The position numbers and the translations under genes were made by a program. 64,000 nucleotides of DNA from SHZI01 sp964417725 (GTDB taxonomy: Bacteria; Pseudomonadota; Gammaproteobacteria; Steroidobacterales; GCA-2729495): assembly GCA_964417725.1 (NCBI GenBank), contig CAYQIV010000006.1, positions 1-64,000 on the forward strand, read 5' to 3'. This document shows positions 16,980 to 24,540 of the stretch, one piece after another. The notes below the pieces were generated by a model. That model did not search any database. It saw only the letters and a program-made list of their open reading frames with translations, and had not been told where the DNA came from. Each line of letters opens with the position of its first letter. The first letter of the stretch is position 1.

Positions 16980-17902
16980 GCTCCGCTGCGGCCGGCGCGG
17001 CGCCCGGCGATGTCGGCCAGCGCCGCGTCGTAGTGGTGGGCGAGGTAGTGTTCGGCGATCTCGCGGCCGGTGGCCAGCCACACGCCGGAATGCCCGGTGA
17101 CGTATTCGAGCGCCTCCTCGAAGGCCTTGATGCGATGCGGGCAGCTCACCTGATAGTTGTGCGTGGGGATGCACATCACCGTGCCGGAGCGCTCGCCCTC
17201 GGCGTAGAGGCGGTCAAAGGCGTCCTTGATCATCTGCCCGTAGCGGCGCGGCTCGATCTTGTTGACGACGTAGACGATGGTGTCGTTCAGCTCCAGCGAG
17301 TAGGGCACCGAGACGAAGCGCTGTCCGCCGCGCACCCTGACCGGCGTCGGCTGGTCATCGTGGAACAGGTCGCAGGTGTAGAGGCCGCCAAGTTCGGCGA
17401 ACAGGTCGACCGTGACCTCGCTGTGCGACAGTGCCGGCGCCAGATAGCCGGCCGGCTTGCGGCCGACGGCGCGTTCGATGGTCTCCATCGACTCGAGGAT
17501 CATCGCGCGTTCCTGCGCCTCGCTCATGCCGTAGGTGTAGCGCGTGTTGTAGATGCCGTGGGTAAAGAATTCCCAGTCGCGCTCCTGGCACAGACGGACG
17601 ATCTCGGGGTGGTGGGTGCACAGGGCCGTCGACAGCGAGATCGAGCCGCGGATGCCGTATTTGTCGAGCAACTGCATCTGGCGCATGTGGCCGACGCGGT
17701 TGCCCCAGTCGCGGATCGAATAGCCGGGCACCGCCGGATACGGGTGCGGCCAGGCGGCGCGCTGCGGGTTCTTCGGCGGGTCGAGTTCGTAGAACTCGAT
17801 GTTCGGTGCCACCCACAGCGCAATTCGGGCGTCGCCCGGCCAGCGGATCCGTGGCCGGTCCCGATAGGGCCAGTAGTCGTAGTAGCCGGGTTCTTCCTTC
17901 AT
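16976..17902 (-). CDS. PuuE-type polysaccharide deacetylase-fold hydrolase (copy 2)
   Basis: 308 residues, the same length as its downstream neighbour and clearly paralogous: IALWVAPNIEFYELDP, DWGNRVGHMRQMQLLDKYG, FFTHGIYNTRYTYGMSEAQ, YLAPALSHSEVTVDLFAELG. Like copy 1 it lacks the TFDD and H-x3-H metal ligands, so a metal-independent cyclic-amide hydrolase of PuuE type fits better than a sugar deacetylase. The frame is open far upstream, but the ATG at 17902 starts the homologous part, 14 bases from the isochorismatase stop. Two divergent copies in one operon suggest two ring-opening steps or a hetero-oligomer. Confidence 0.85.
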   Translation of the reverse strand: MKEEPGYYDYWPYRDRPRIRWPGDARIALWVAPNIEFYELDPPKNPQRAAWPHPYPAVPGYSIRDWGNRVGHMRQMQLLDKYGIRGSISLSTALCTHHPEIVRLCQERDWEFFTHGIYNTRYTYGMSEAQERAMILESMETIERAVGRKPAGYLAPALSHSEVTVDLFAELGGLYTCDLFHDDQPTPVRVRGGQRFVSVPYSLELNDTIVYVVNKIEPRRYGQMIKDAFDRLYAEGERSGTVMCIPTHNYQVSCPHRIKAFEEALEYVTGHSGVWLATGREIAEHYLAHHYDAALADIAGRRAGRSGA

Positions 17903-17916
17903 GGCGCGGGGTTCCG

Positions 17917-18597
17917 TTACTTCGATGATGCGGCGAGGGTCGAATCGAGCCACGCAAGGGTTTCGCCGACATCGACGACATCGGCGTACTTGAGCATCAG
18001 GTCGGTGAGGTTGGCGAAATGGTAACTCTCGTGCTTGTCGGCCACGCACTGCTCGGGAACGATGGTGCGGTAGCCGCGCGACAGCGAGTCGACGGCGCCG
18101 GCGCGAATGCAGCCCGAGGTCGAGCCGCCGGTGAGGACCACGGTGTCGACCTGGTGCCAGACCAGCAGTGACTGGAGCGGCGTCTCGAAGAACGGTGAGG
18201 GCATGCGCTTGCAGTAGACGAGGTCGGTGTCGCGCTGCACGTCGCAGCGCTCGTCGAGTTGCGCGCGCCGCGAGCCGTGCTTGATGTTCTGCAGGGAGTC
18301 GGGCGTGTCGGTCCGCGTGCCCCACACGCCAGCATCTTCGCCCGATTCGGCATAGGCGACGTAGGTCCACACCACGGGCCAGTGCAGCTGGCGAAAGCGC
18401 TTCGCCAGTTCGTTGACGTATTCGATCTGGCGCGGGTCGGTTTCGTAGGCGGTCCTGAACTCGTCGACACGCGTGTAGGCACACTGGATGTCGATGTTGA
18501 CCAGCACGGCTTTTTTTCCATAGCCGAAACGCGCCCGGTTGGGGTTGGCCTTGACCTCGGCCCAGATCTGGCGGGCGGTTTTGTCGGACAGCTCCAT
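17917..18597 (-). CDS. Isochorismatase-family amidohydrolase
   Basis: 226 residues of the cysteine hydrolase (isochorismatase) superfamily, which includes N-carbamoylsarcosine amidase, ureidoacrylate and maleamate amidohydrolases and biuret hydrolase. The catalytic triad is visible as D36 (NIDIQ), K130 (YCKRMPSPF) and C163 (GGSTSGCIRAG), so it should be an active amidase rather than an isochorismatase-like domain. The ATG at 18597 has AGGAG seven bases upstream; an earlier in-frame ATG at 18627 lacks this. It probably releases ammonia from a linear amide made by the adjacent ring-opening enzymes (inference). Confidence 0.88.
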   Translation of the reverse strand: MELSDKTARQIWAEVKANPNRARFGYGKKAVLVNIDIQCAYTRVDEFRTAYETDPRQIEYVNELAKRFRQLHWPVVWTYVAYAESGEDAGVWGTRTDTPDSLQNIKHGSRRAQLDERCDVQRDTDLVYCKRMPSPFFETPLQSLLVWHQVDTVVLTGGSTSGCIRAGAVDSLSRGYRTIVPEQCVADKHESYHFANLTDLMLKYADVVDVGETLAWLDSTLAASSK

Positions 18598-18852
18598 GGC
18601 ATGGCTCCTGAAAGCGATGGCGTACATGTGGTCGATGCCCCCGCACGGCCCGCCGGGCGGTGCGACAGGGCATCCGGGTCCCTCGGCGGGGCACGGCGAT
18701 CGGGTGTTGGTCGCTTCAGGGAACGGGTCCCGGCCGGTGCCGGGGCCCGTATCCGGCGTTTTCCGCGCGGGCCACCGGACCGGAGCCGAATCGTGCCACG
18801 CCGGCAAGGCGTGCTGCAACGTCGCGGCATGCACCGGCCGCGCCGGAGGCCC

Positions 18853-19779
18853 TCAACCGGCGGCCACCCGGCCGTCCACAGCCTGGCGCAGGCGGTCGTA
18901 GAGCTCGGGAGTGATCATGCCGAAATGGGCGGCGCGGGCGCGGTTTTCCATCGCCAGGCGCAGCGCCGGCTGTTCGCTGCCGGGCTCCTGCTCGAGGCGA
19001 TGTTGCGCCGCGAGGGTCCACATCACGCCCAGTTCGGTGTTTTCCAGCAGCGGTGCGTACGGGTCGGCCTCGTGTGGCATCGGCAGCGCCGGGTGCTCCC
19101 GGCTCTCGACGTAGTGGAAGGCATCGGCCACAGGCTTGCCCCAGGCTTTCTCGAACACGCCGTAGGCCGGGTCGTTGGCGTGCAGGACGTGCTTGTACTT
19201 GTAGATCGCGTTGGTGGTGATGTCGACGTCGTGCGGGTCCGCGAGTGGGCGGCCCGGCTTCCAGTAGTGTTCGATCCAGACCTGCAGATACGCCTCGGTG
19301 GCTTCGAGGAAGAGGTCGGTGTCGAGCACGTCGTACTGGCAGTGGAGCAGGCAGGGCGAGCAGATCTTGAGCACCCAGTCGATCTTCGGTGCATCGATGC
19401 CGAGCGCCTTGCGATATTTCTCCCAGACCGGGCGCAGCGGCCCGTAGTCGATGCCGGGATGCGTGGGGGCGATGTCCAGCAGGGCGATCGACTGCTTGCC
19501 GTTGCCGCCGAGCTGGAACATGAAGATGGGCACATCGTGATCCGCCTCGGGCAGCACCAGGATGACGTTGCCCTGCAGCTTGTTGCGCACCCCGTACTCC
19601 TCGAGGATCACCGAGGACAACTTGTCGGCGCGGCGGAAATCCGAGTTCAGGTAGGTGTCCCGTCCGGCCTGGCGGCGGTTCGAGAAGAACTGCTGGTAAT
19701 CATCTTCGCGCAGGTGTTCCCCGAAGTGGTCCATGAACATTTTCAGGGGGCCTTTGATCTTTGCTGCCAGATGGTCCAT
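18853..19779 (-). CDS. Ferredoxin-dependent bilin reductase-like protein
   Basis: 308 residues. The first ~230 align by eye with PcyA and other bilin reductases: Y-x4-FR at 43-49, LPEADHDVPIF at 76-86 (PcyA FPEPLYGLPLF), ALLDIAP at 99-105 (PcyA AIADLSP), SPCLLHC at 141-147, and ND-x6-EKAWG at 202-214 (PcyA ND-x6-EKAFG). By this alignment the position of PcyA Asp105 is Q89, and His88 falls at V72 or N71, so the chemistry or substrate may differ. A helical tail (230-308) is extra. No phycobilin, phytochrome or heme oxygenase gene is in the window. The start at 19779 follows the homologous part; the frame reaches back to 19830. It lies divergent from a MerR regulator. Confidence 0.65.
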   Translation of the reverse strand: MDHLAAKIKGPLKMFMDHFGEHLREDDYQQFFSNRRQAGRDTYLNSDFRRADKLSSVILEEYGVRNKLQGNVILVLPEADHDVPIFMFQLGGNGKQSIALLDIAPTHPGIDYGPLRPVWEKYRKALGIDAPKIDWVLKICSPCLLHCQYDVLDTDLFLEATEAYLQVWIEHYWKPGRPLADPHDVDITTNAIYKYKHVLHANDPAYGVFEKAWGKPVADAFHYVESREHPALPMPHEADPYAPLLENTELGVMWTLAAQHRLEQEPGSEQPALRLAMENRARAAHFGMITPELYDRLRQAVDGRVAAG

Positions 19780-19811
19780 GGCGGTCACTGCGCTCCGGTG
19801 TCGGGTTGAGA

Positions 19812-19829
19812 TGTATTGGAGAGTATACA
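19812..19829. promoter_or_regulatory. Inverted repeat and -10 box of the FDBR-like gene
   Basis: TGTAT-N8-ATACA, a perfect 5-base inverted repeat in a locally AT-rich part of an otherwise GC-rich region. Read on the minus strand it contains TATACT, a good -10 element (5 of 6), about 40 bases upstream of the start at 19779. A MerR-type protein bound here would sit on the promoter. This is inference from position. Confidence 0.5.
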
Positions 19830-19905
19830 AGTCGATGCCAGCAGTTCGGCACCTGTCCGGTCGGCGAGGCGTCTGGCCCCGGCCCCCGACGGCTCACGAA
19901 TCTTT

Positions 19906-19941
19906 CAGTGTATTGACACTGTTGAGTAGGGTGCTTACCTT
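19906..19941 (+). promoter_or_regulatory. Promoter and operator of the MerR-type gene
   Basis: CAGTGT-ATTG-ACACTG is a perfect inverted repeat at 19906-19921. It overlaps a consensus -35 TTGACA at 19913-19918. A -10-like TACCTT at 19936-19941 follows after 17 bases. CTTTCAGTG occurs twice, at 19902-19910 and 19939-19947. The -10 lies only 6 bases before the ATG at 19948, so the message would be leaderless. Autoregulation through the repeat is likely. Confidence 0.5.
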
Positions 19942-19947
19942 TCAGTG

Positions 19948-20793
19948 ATGTGGGAAAAGAACAGCTACGCGATCGCCGAACTCGAAAAGGCCTCGGGGTT
20001 TGGCCGCCGGACCATCGTCTACTACATCCAGCAGGGGCTCCTCAGCAAGGTCGGGCGCCGCGGCCCCCACACCCGCTACCCGGCCGAAACGCTGGACCGC
20101 CTGCGCTTCATCCGCGGGGTCCGTGACCTGCAGGCCTCCGGTGAACTCCCCACCGTCAGCCTCGATGAGATGCGCCGGTTGCTGGGCCTGCTCGATGCCA
20201 CCGGCGTGCGCGGGATGGTGTCACGCGGGATGCCGCCCGCCGATCTGGCCGCGCTGTGCGCCCAGGCTGTGGCCGCGCCACCGGAGGCCGCGCTGCCCGG
20301 GCCGCCGGCCCCGCCGGCCAACCCCCCGCCGGGCGCACCCGCGAGGCCTGCAGACCCGCCCGCCCGGCCGATGCCCGCCCCGCGCCCTTCGGCCGACGGG
20401 CGCCGGTATGGGTTGGCCGATGCGTCGATCCGCTACCGCCCCGGGCCCGCTGCCGATGCCCTGCCGGCACCTTTGGCCGCCGACGACACCCATCCGCGGC
20501 TGCCGGCCCTGACGGCGTCGCCATTGCCACCGGCCCCTGTGGTCACCCCGGACAGCCCCGCCTCCGCTGCCGGCACCGATGCCGCCGAGGGTGAAATGCT
20601 GGGCCTGCTGCTGCGCCGGCTCGACCTGCAGTCCACGCTCAACCGCCAGCGGGTGCCGCCCGGCGGTGCCGAGCAGTGGACCGAGATTCCGCTGACCAGT
20701 CGCATCTATCTGTCGGTGCGTGGCCTGGCCGCGGAAGACGCCGTGCTCGTCGAGGAGGTTGCCCGGGCGCTGAGGCGGGTGCTGCGCGCGTGA
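19948..20793 (+). CDS. MerR-family transcriptional regulator with long Pro/Ala linker
   Basis: 281 residues. The winged-helix DNA-binding domain occupies about residues 3-70 (YAIAELEKASGFGRRTIVYYI, then GPHTRYPAETLDRLRFI). A low-complexity stretch rich in Pro, Ala and Gly spans about 95-210. A separate C-terminal domain follows (about 212-281), ending with TEIPLTSRIYLSVRGL and a helix. There is no cysteine-based metal site, so a metal sensor is unlikely. A GTG three bases earlier is an alternative start. It is divergent from the FDBR-like gene, and the LLM monooxygenase converges on it 12 bases away, so it probably controls this cluster. Confidence 0.85.
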   Translation: MWEKNSYAIAELEKASGFGRRTIVYYIQQGLLSKVGRRGPHTRYPAETLDRLRFIRGVRDLQASGELPTVSLDEMRRLLGLLDATGVRGMVSRGMPPADLAALCAQAVAAPPEAALPGPPAPPANPPPGAPARPADPPARPMPAPRPSADGRRYGLADASIRYRPGPAADALPAPLAADDTHPRLPALTASPLPPAPVVTPDSPASAAGTDAAEGEMLGLLLRRLDLQSTLNRQRVPPGGAEQWTEIPLTSRIYLSVRGLAAEDAVLVEEVARALRRVLRA

Positions 20794-20805
20794 TCTCGGC
20801 GGCTG

Positions 20806-21816
20806 TCAGCGAAAGCGTGGCACAACGTGCCGGCCGATCAGTGCGATGGCGTCCAGCGGGTCATCATGCAGCCGGAAGTTCAGTTCGGTGACCCCGGCCG
20901 CGGCGAACCGCTCGAGTTCTTCCATGCGCCGCTCGAGGTCTTCGACCGTGCCGGTGATCGAGAAGTTGTCGACCAGCTTCTGCACCAGCGCGTCGGGCAC
21001 GCCGTCGATGCGGTGGTGGCGGCCGCGATAGGCCTTGTAAAAGCCCTCCTTGTGCGCCTCGATGTAGTCGCATTCTTCCGCGTCGAGGAAGGACTCGAGA
21101 TACCAGCGTTCGAGAAGCCCGCGCAGCAGCACCTCGCGCCGCGCCTCGCGCTGCGCCGTCTCGTTGTCGGGCTTGATGTGCCAGGCCCAGATGTTGTTGA
21201 TGCGGTAGCCTGCGGCATCGCGCCGGTGTTCTGCCAGCCCGCTGCGCACGGCGCCGACCGCGTCGTCGATGAGTCCGTGCGTCATGTCGCTGAACATCAC
21301 GCCGTCGGCGACACGCGTCGCGGCGCGCAGCATCTGCGGGCGGTTGGCACCGGCATAGACCAGCGGTGCCGGCGCGGTGGCCCACTTCGGCTGGTAACTC
21401 CACACCTTGTAGATCTGCCCGGGGTAATTGAGCGCCCGGTCGGGCGCTGAACCCTTGACGATGTCGATTGCCTCCGAGACGCGCCGCACGCGGCGGTCGC
21501 CCGGGGCCTGCAGCCGCACCGCCCATTCTCCGCCACCGCCGATGACCAGTGCGGCCCGGCCGTTCGCGTACTCGTTGAGCGAGTGCAGCGACGAAGCCAT
21601 CTTTACCGGGTGCATCTCGTGCGGACTGATGACACAGACGCCGAGCGTGACCTTGCGGGTGGCCAGCGCCGCCGGGACCAGGCTCATGAACGGTTCGCGC
21701 GATGACAGGTAGTTCTGCGTCCACATCGCATCGATGCCGTGCGTCTCGCAGGCCTGCGCCAGCGCCGTCAGCTGGTCGGGCGTGCGGTCCGGTTCGAGCA
21801 ATACATGAATCTGCAC
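20806..21816 (-). CDS. LLM-class flavin-dependent oxidoreductase
   Basis: 336 residues, bacterial luciferase-like monooxygenase/F420-dependent reductase superfamily. The N-terminus MQIHVLLEPDRTPDQLTALAQ gives the first barrel strand. VTLGVCVISPHEMHPVKMASSLHSLNEYANGRAALVIGGG is characteristic of the class (read in two pieces), and APAPLVYAGANRPQMLRAATRVADG is the later signature. The GTG at 21816 is preceded by AGGGGGT. Whether it uses FMN or F420 is not clear. It lies at the edge of the amidase/FDBR cluster and may oxygenate the same substrate, as RutA does in pyrimidine breakdown (analogy only). Confidence 0.88.
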   Translation of the reverse strand: MQIHVLLEPDRTPDQLTALAQACETHGIDAMWTQNYLSSREPFMSLVPAALATRKVTLGVCVISPHEMHPVKMASSLHSLNEYANGRAALVIGGGGEWAVRLQAPGDRRVRRVSEAIDIVKGSAPDRALNYPGQIYKVWSYQPKWATAPAPLVYAGANRPQMLRAATRVADGVMFSDMTHGLIDDAVGAVRSGLAEHRRDAAGYRINNIWAWHIKPDNETAQREARREVLLRGLLERWYLESFLDAEECDYIEAHKEGFYKAYRGRHHRIDGVPDALVQKLVDNFSITGTVEDLERRMEELERFAAAGVTELNFRLHDDPLDAIALIGRHVVPRFR

Positions 21817-21993
21817 GTGACGTACCCCCTGCGCGACGATGCGCCAGAGGCACGATAGTCGACCCGCCGTGATGCCGTACCTGATCCAGGTCAATTGCCG
21901 TCCGCTACGGGTGGACAGGACGTCGCACCCGGTGGCATCCGGGCGGATGATCGCCGACGCTGTGCGCCCTGCCCGTTGACTGGAGCCGGATCC

Positions 21994-22581
21994 ATGCCTT
22001 CCGAAGCGCAAACGGCGCCACCCGCACCCTATGGCCTGATGATGCGTGCCATGCATCTCGGCCTGGTGCTGTTCGGCATCGCTGCCTGGCTGAGCGCCGA
22101 ACTGGCCGGCGAGAAGGGCAGCAGCGGCTATTGGCTGCACGTCTACCTGGGGTTCATGGTCGGATTCATCGTCCTGTGTCGCTTTGCGGCCGGTGTTGGC
22201 GGCCAGCCACCGCTGTCCTTCGACGGCTGGCTGCTGTTCTACCCGTCCATCTGGCGCCAGGCGGTCGGTGATGTCGCCAGCTTGTTGCGCCTGCGCCTGC
22301 CGGAGCGTCCGCTGCATGAGGGCCTGGCCGGGCTGCTGCAGGCCTTCGCGCTGGTGCTGTTCGCCTGGCTGGTCTGCACCGGCATGCTGATGTTCTTCCT
22401 CAGCGGCGAGGACGAGGCCTACGAAATGGTCAGGAATGTGCACGAGATCGGCGAGTTGCTGGTGCCCGCCTTCCTGGTCCTGCACGCCGGCGCCGTGGTG
22501 CTGCATATCGCAGCGGGCCACGGTTCGTGGCGGCGCATGCTGTCGCTGACGCCCGGGCCCCGCCCGCCGCCACGGGGTTGA
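21994..22581 (+). CDS. Cytochrome b561-like membrane protein
   Basis: 195 residues with four hydrophobic segments. Candidate heme ligands are histidines in MRAMHLGLV, YWLHVYLGFMVG, MVRNVHEIGE and LVLHAGAVVLHI, the pattern of di-heme b-type cytochromes of the b561 family. It would pass electrons across or within the inner membrane. Divergent from the LLM monooxygenase with 177 bases between the two starts; the partner redox protein is not identified. The frame is open upstream, but MPSEAQTAPP at 21994 has GGAG ahead of it. Confidence 0.82.
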   Translation: MPSEAQTAPPAPYGLMMRAMHLGLVLFGIAAWLSAELAGEKGSSGYWLHVYLGFMVGFIVLCRFAAGVGGQPPLSFDGWLLFYPSIWRQAVGDVASLLRLRLPERPLHEGLAGLLQAFALVLFAWLVCTGMLMFFLSGEDEAYEMVRNVHEIGELLVPAFLVLHAGAVVLHIAAGHGSWRRMLSLTPGPRPPPRG

Positions 22582-22616
22582 TGGGCGCCGGCCGGCCGCA
22601 CTTCGCCGGCGACAGG

Positions 22617-22622
22617 TAGAAT
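22617..22622 (+). promoter_or_regulatory. Candidate -10 element before the SLC13 gene
   Basis: TAGAAT (5 of 6) lies between the cytochrome stop and the permease start, 72 bases before the chosen ATG. No clear -35 sequence is seen. Confidence 0.35.
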
Positions 22623-22693
22623 GACCCGCTTCGGTCGCTGGCGCGAAACGGATGAAAACCGCCCGCGCCAGGCCTGCAGCGGGGAGCCGGCAC

Positions 22694-24529
22694 ATGTTTG
22701 CGATGCCTGACCTGTCTCTCCACGGGGTCGCCGTGCTGGTCGGCATGGTGGTCGCGTTCTATTGCCTGGCGCGCGAGCGCATCCCGATCACGGTGGGCAG
22801 CCTGGCGATCATCGCCGTGCTGGCGCTGGGTTTCTACCTGTTCCCCTACGAGAATGACGATGGCGTCACGCTGGGGCCGCGCGACTTCTTCTCCGGGTTC
22901 GGCCACGAGGCGCTGATCGCCATCTGTGCGTTGATGGTGCTTGGCCGCGGGCTGGTGCTGACCGGGGCGCTGGAGCCGCTGACGCGCGGACTGGCGGTGC
23001 TGTGGCAGGTCAGCCGCACCCTGGCCATGTTCGCCGTCATCCTCTCCTGCCTGCTGCTCAGCGGGATCATCAACGACACGCCGGTGGTCGTCCTCATGAC
23101 GCCCGTGCTGGTCGGTCTGGCGGCGCGCACCGCATCATCGCCGGCGCCGCTGCTCATGCCGATGAATTTCGCCGTGCTGATCGGCGGCATGGGCACGGCG
23201 ATCGGCACGTCGACCAACCTGCTTGTCGTCTCGCTGACCGAGGAACTCGGCGGCGGGCGCATCGGTATCTTCGATTTCACGCCGATCGTCGCCATCGCCG
23301 CGCTCGTCGCTCTGCCGTATCTGCTGTTCATCGCACCGCGCATCCTCGCCAATGCCGGCAAGCCGGCCTCCGACATGGCGCCGCGCGAGTTCTTTGCCGT
23401 GCTGCGCGTCGCGCCGGGCAGCTTCGCCGACGGCAGCACCATCGCCGAGATTCTCAACCGCGGCAGCCACATCGACATCCGCGCCATGCAGACCGCCGAT
23501 GGCAAGTTCGCTGCCCGGTTGCCGACCTACCAGGTGCGCGCCGGCTTCCAGCTTCACCTGCGTGGCACGCCCACCGAGCTCAAGGAGGCGGAACGTCTGC
23601 TCGGCGGTGAGCTGCGTGCCGACGACACCGGCGGCTATGGTGCCCGGCGCAATGGCAGCAGGGTCCCCGAGGAGGAGGTCCACCTCGTCGAGATGATCGT
23701 CTCGGCCGACTCGGCGCTGATCGGCAAGACGCTCGGTGACCTGCGTTTCGGCCTGCGTTACGGCCTGGCACTGCTCGGTATCCATCGCGAGCAGACTCCG
23801 CCGCGCAATCCGGACGTGCGCCAGTGGACGGTACAGGCCGGTGACGTGCTGCTCGCCCAGGGCACGACGACCCGCGTCCAGGCGGCCAAGGAGGAGGGTG
23901 AGCTGCTGGCGCTCGACGGCAGCATCAGCCTGCCGCGCACGGCCAAGGCGCCGCTCGCGCTGGCCATCATGCTCGGCGTGGTGGCGCTGGCCGCCAGCGG
24001 CCTGGTGCCGATCGCGGTCGCTGCCGTCACGGGCGCGGTGCTGATGCTGCTGACAGGGTGCATCCTGCCGCGCAATCTCGGCTCGTCGGTCAACGCCGAG
24101 GTCATCCTGCTGATCCCGGCCAGCCTGGCGCTGGGCAAGGCATTGACCATCACCGGCGGTGCCGACCTCATCGCCGATGTCCTGCTGCGGGTCATCGCCG
24201 GCATGCCGGTCAACGTCGTCCTTGCCGGAATCATCGCCCTGATGTCGCTGATGACGAACTTCGTGTCGAACAATGCCGCGGCGGTCATCGGCACGCCGAT
24301 CGCGATTTCGATGGCGCTCGATCTCGGTTATCCGCCAGAGCCCTTCGCGCTGGCCGTGCTGTTCGGCTGCAATCTCTGCTACGCCACGCCGATCGGCTAC
24401 CAGACCAACCTGATCATCATGGGCGCTGCGGGCTACCGCTTCGGCGATTTCATGCGCGCGGGCCTGCCGCTGGTCGTGCTCATGGTCACCGCGCTGGCCT
24501 GGCTGCTGCCGTGGTGGTATGGCATCTGA
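22694..24529 (+). CDS. SLC13/DASS-type permease with internal RCK_C domains
   Basis: 611 residues. About five N-terminal membrane helices carry the SLC13 signature (LLSGIINDTPVVVLMTPVL; GGMGTAIGTSTNLLV). A cytoplasmic insert of two TrkA-C/RCK_C domains follows at about 220-415 (FAARLPTYQVRAGFQLHLRG and VEMIVSADSALIGKTLGDLR). The second half of the permease repeats the motif (MSLMTNFVSNNAAAVIGTPI; GYQTNLIIMGAAGY). The family carries dicarboxylates, citrate or sulfate with Na+. The ATG at 22694 has GGGGAG upstream; an ATG 42 bases earlier is possible. Confidence 0.9.
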   Translation: MFAMPDLSLHGVAVLVGMVVAFYCLARERIPITVGSLAIIAVLALGFYLFPYENDDGVTLGPRDFFSGFGHEALIAICALMVLGRGLVLTGALEPLTRGLAVLWQVSRTLAMFAVILSCLLLSGIINDTPVVVLMTPVLVGLAARTASSPAPLLMPMNFAVLIGGMGTAIGTSTNLLVVSLTEELGGGRIGIFDFTPIVAIAALVALPYLLFIAPRILANAGKPASDMAPREFFAVLRVAPGSFADGSTIAEILNRGSHIDIRAMQTADGKFAARLPTYQVRAGFQLHLRGTPTELKEAERLLGGELRADDTGGYGARRNGSRVPEEEVHLVEMIVSADSALIGKTLGDLRFGLRYGLALLGIHREQTPPRNPDVRQWTVQAGDVLLAQGTTTRVQAAKEEGELLALDGSISLPRTAKAPLALAIMLGVVALAASGLVPIAVAAVTGAVLMLLTGCILPRNLGSSVNAEVILLIPASLALGKALTITGGADLIADVLLRVIAGMPVNVVLAGIIALMSLMTNFVSNNAAAVIGTPIAISMALDLGYPPEPFALAVLFGCNLCYATPIGYQTNLIIMGAAGYRFGDFMRAGLPLVVLMVTALAWLLPWWYGI

Positions 24530-24540
24530 GCAGCCGACGG

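Noticed and set aside
16976..18694. A 572-residue fusion at the second PuuE-like gene
   Set aside because: The upstream part is the wrong frame of the isochorismatase gene; homology begins at the ATG at 17902.
18598..18852. Possible extra gene between the amidase and the FDBR-like gene
   Set aside because: 255 bases with only Arg/Pro-rich open frames and no ribosome site; probably leader sequence.
18853..19779. Phycobilin or phytochrome pigment operon
   Set aside because: No heme oxygenase, phytochrome, phycobiliprotein or ferredoxin gene is present; only the FDBR-like protein suggests bilins.
20280..20580. Low-complexity GC repeat in the MerR gene
   Set aside because: It encodes the Pro/Ala linker in frame; no periodic unit is conserved.
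20806..22746. A 646-residue fusion of the LLM monooxygenase with an upstream extension
   Set aside because: The extra ~310 residues are low complexity and run opposite the cytochrome gene; a GTG with a good ribosome site at 21816 fits the family start.
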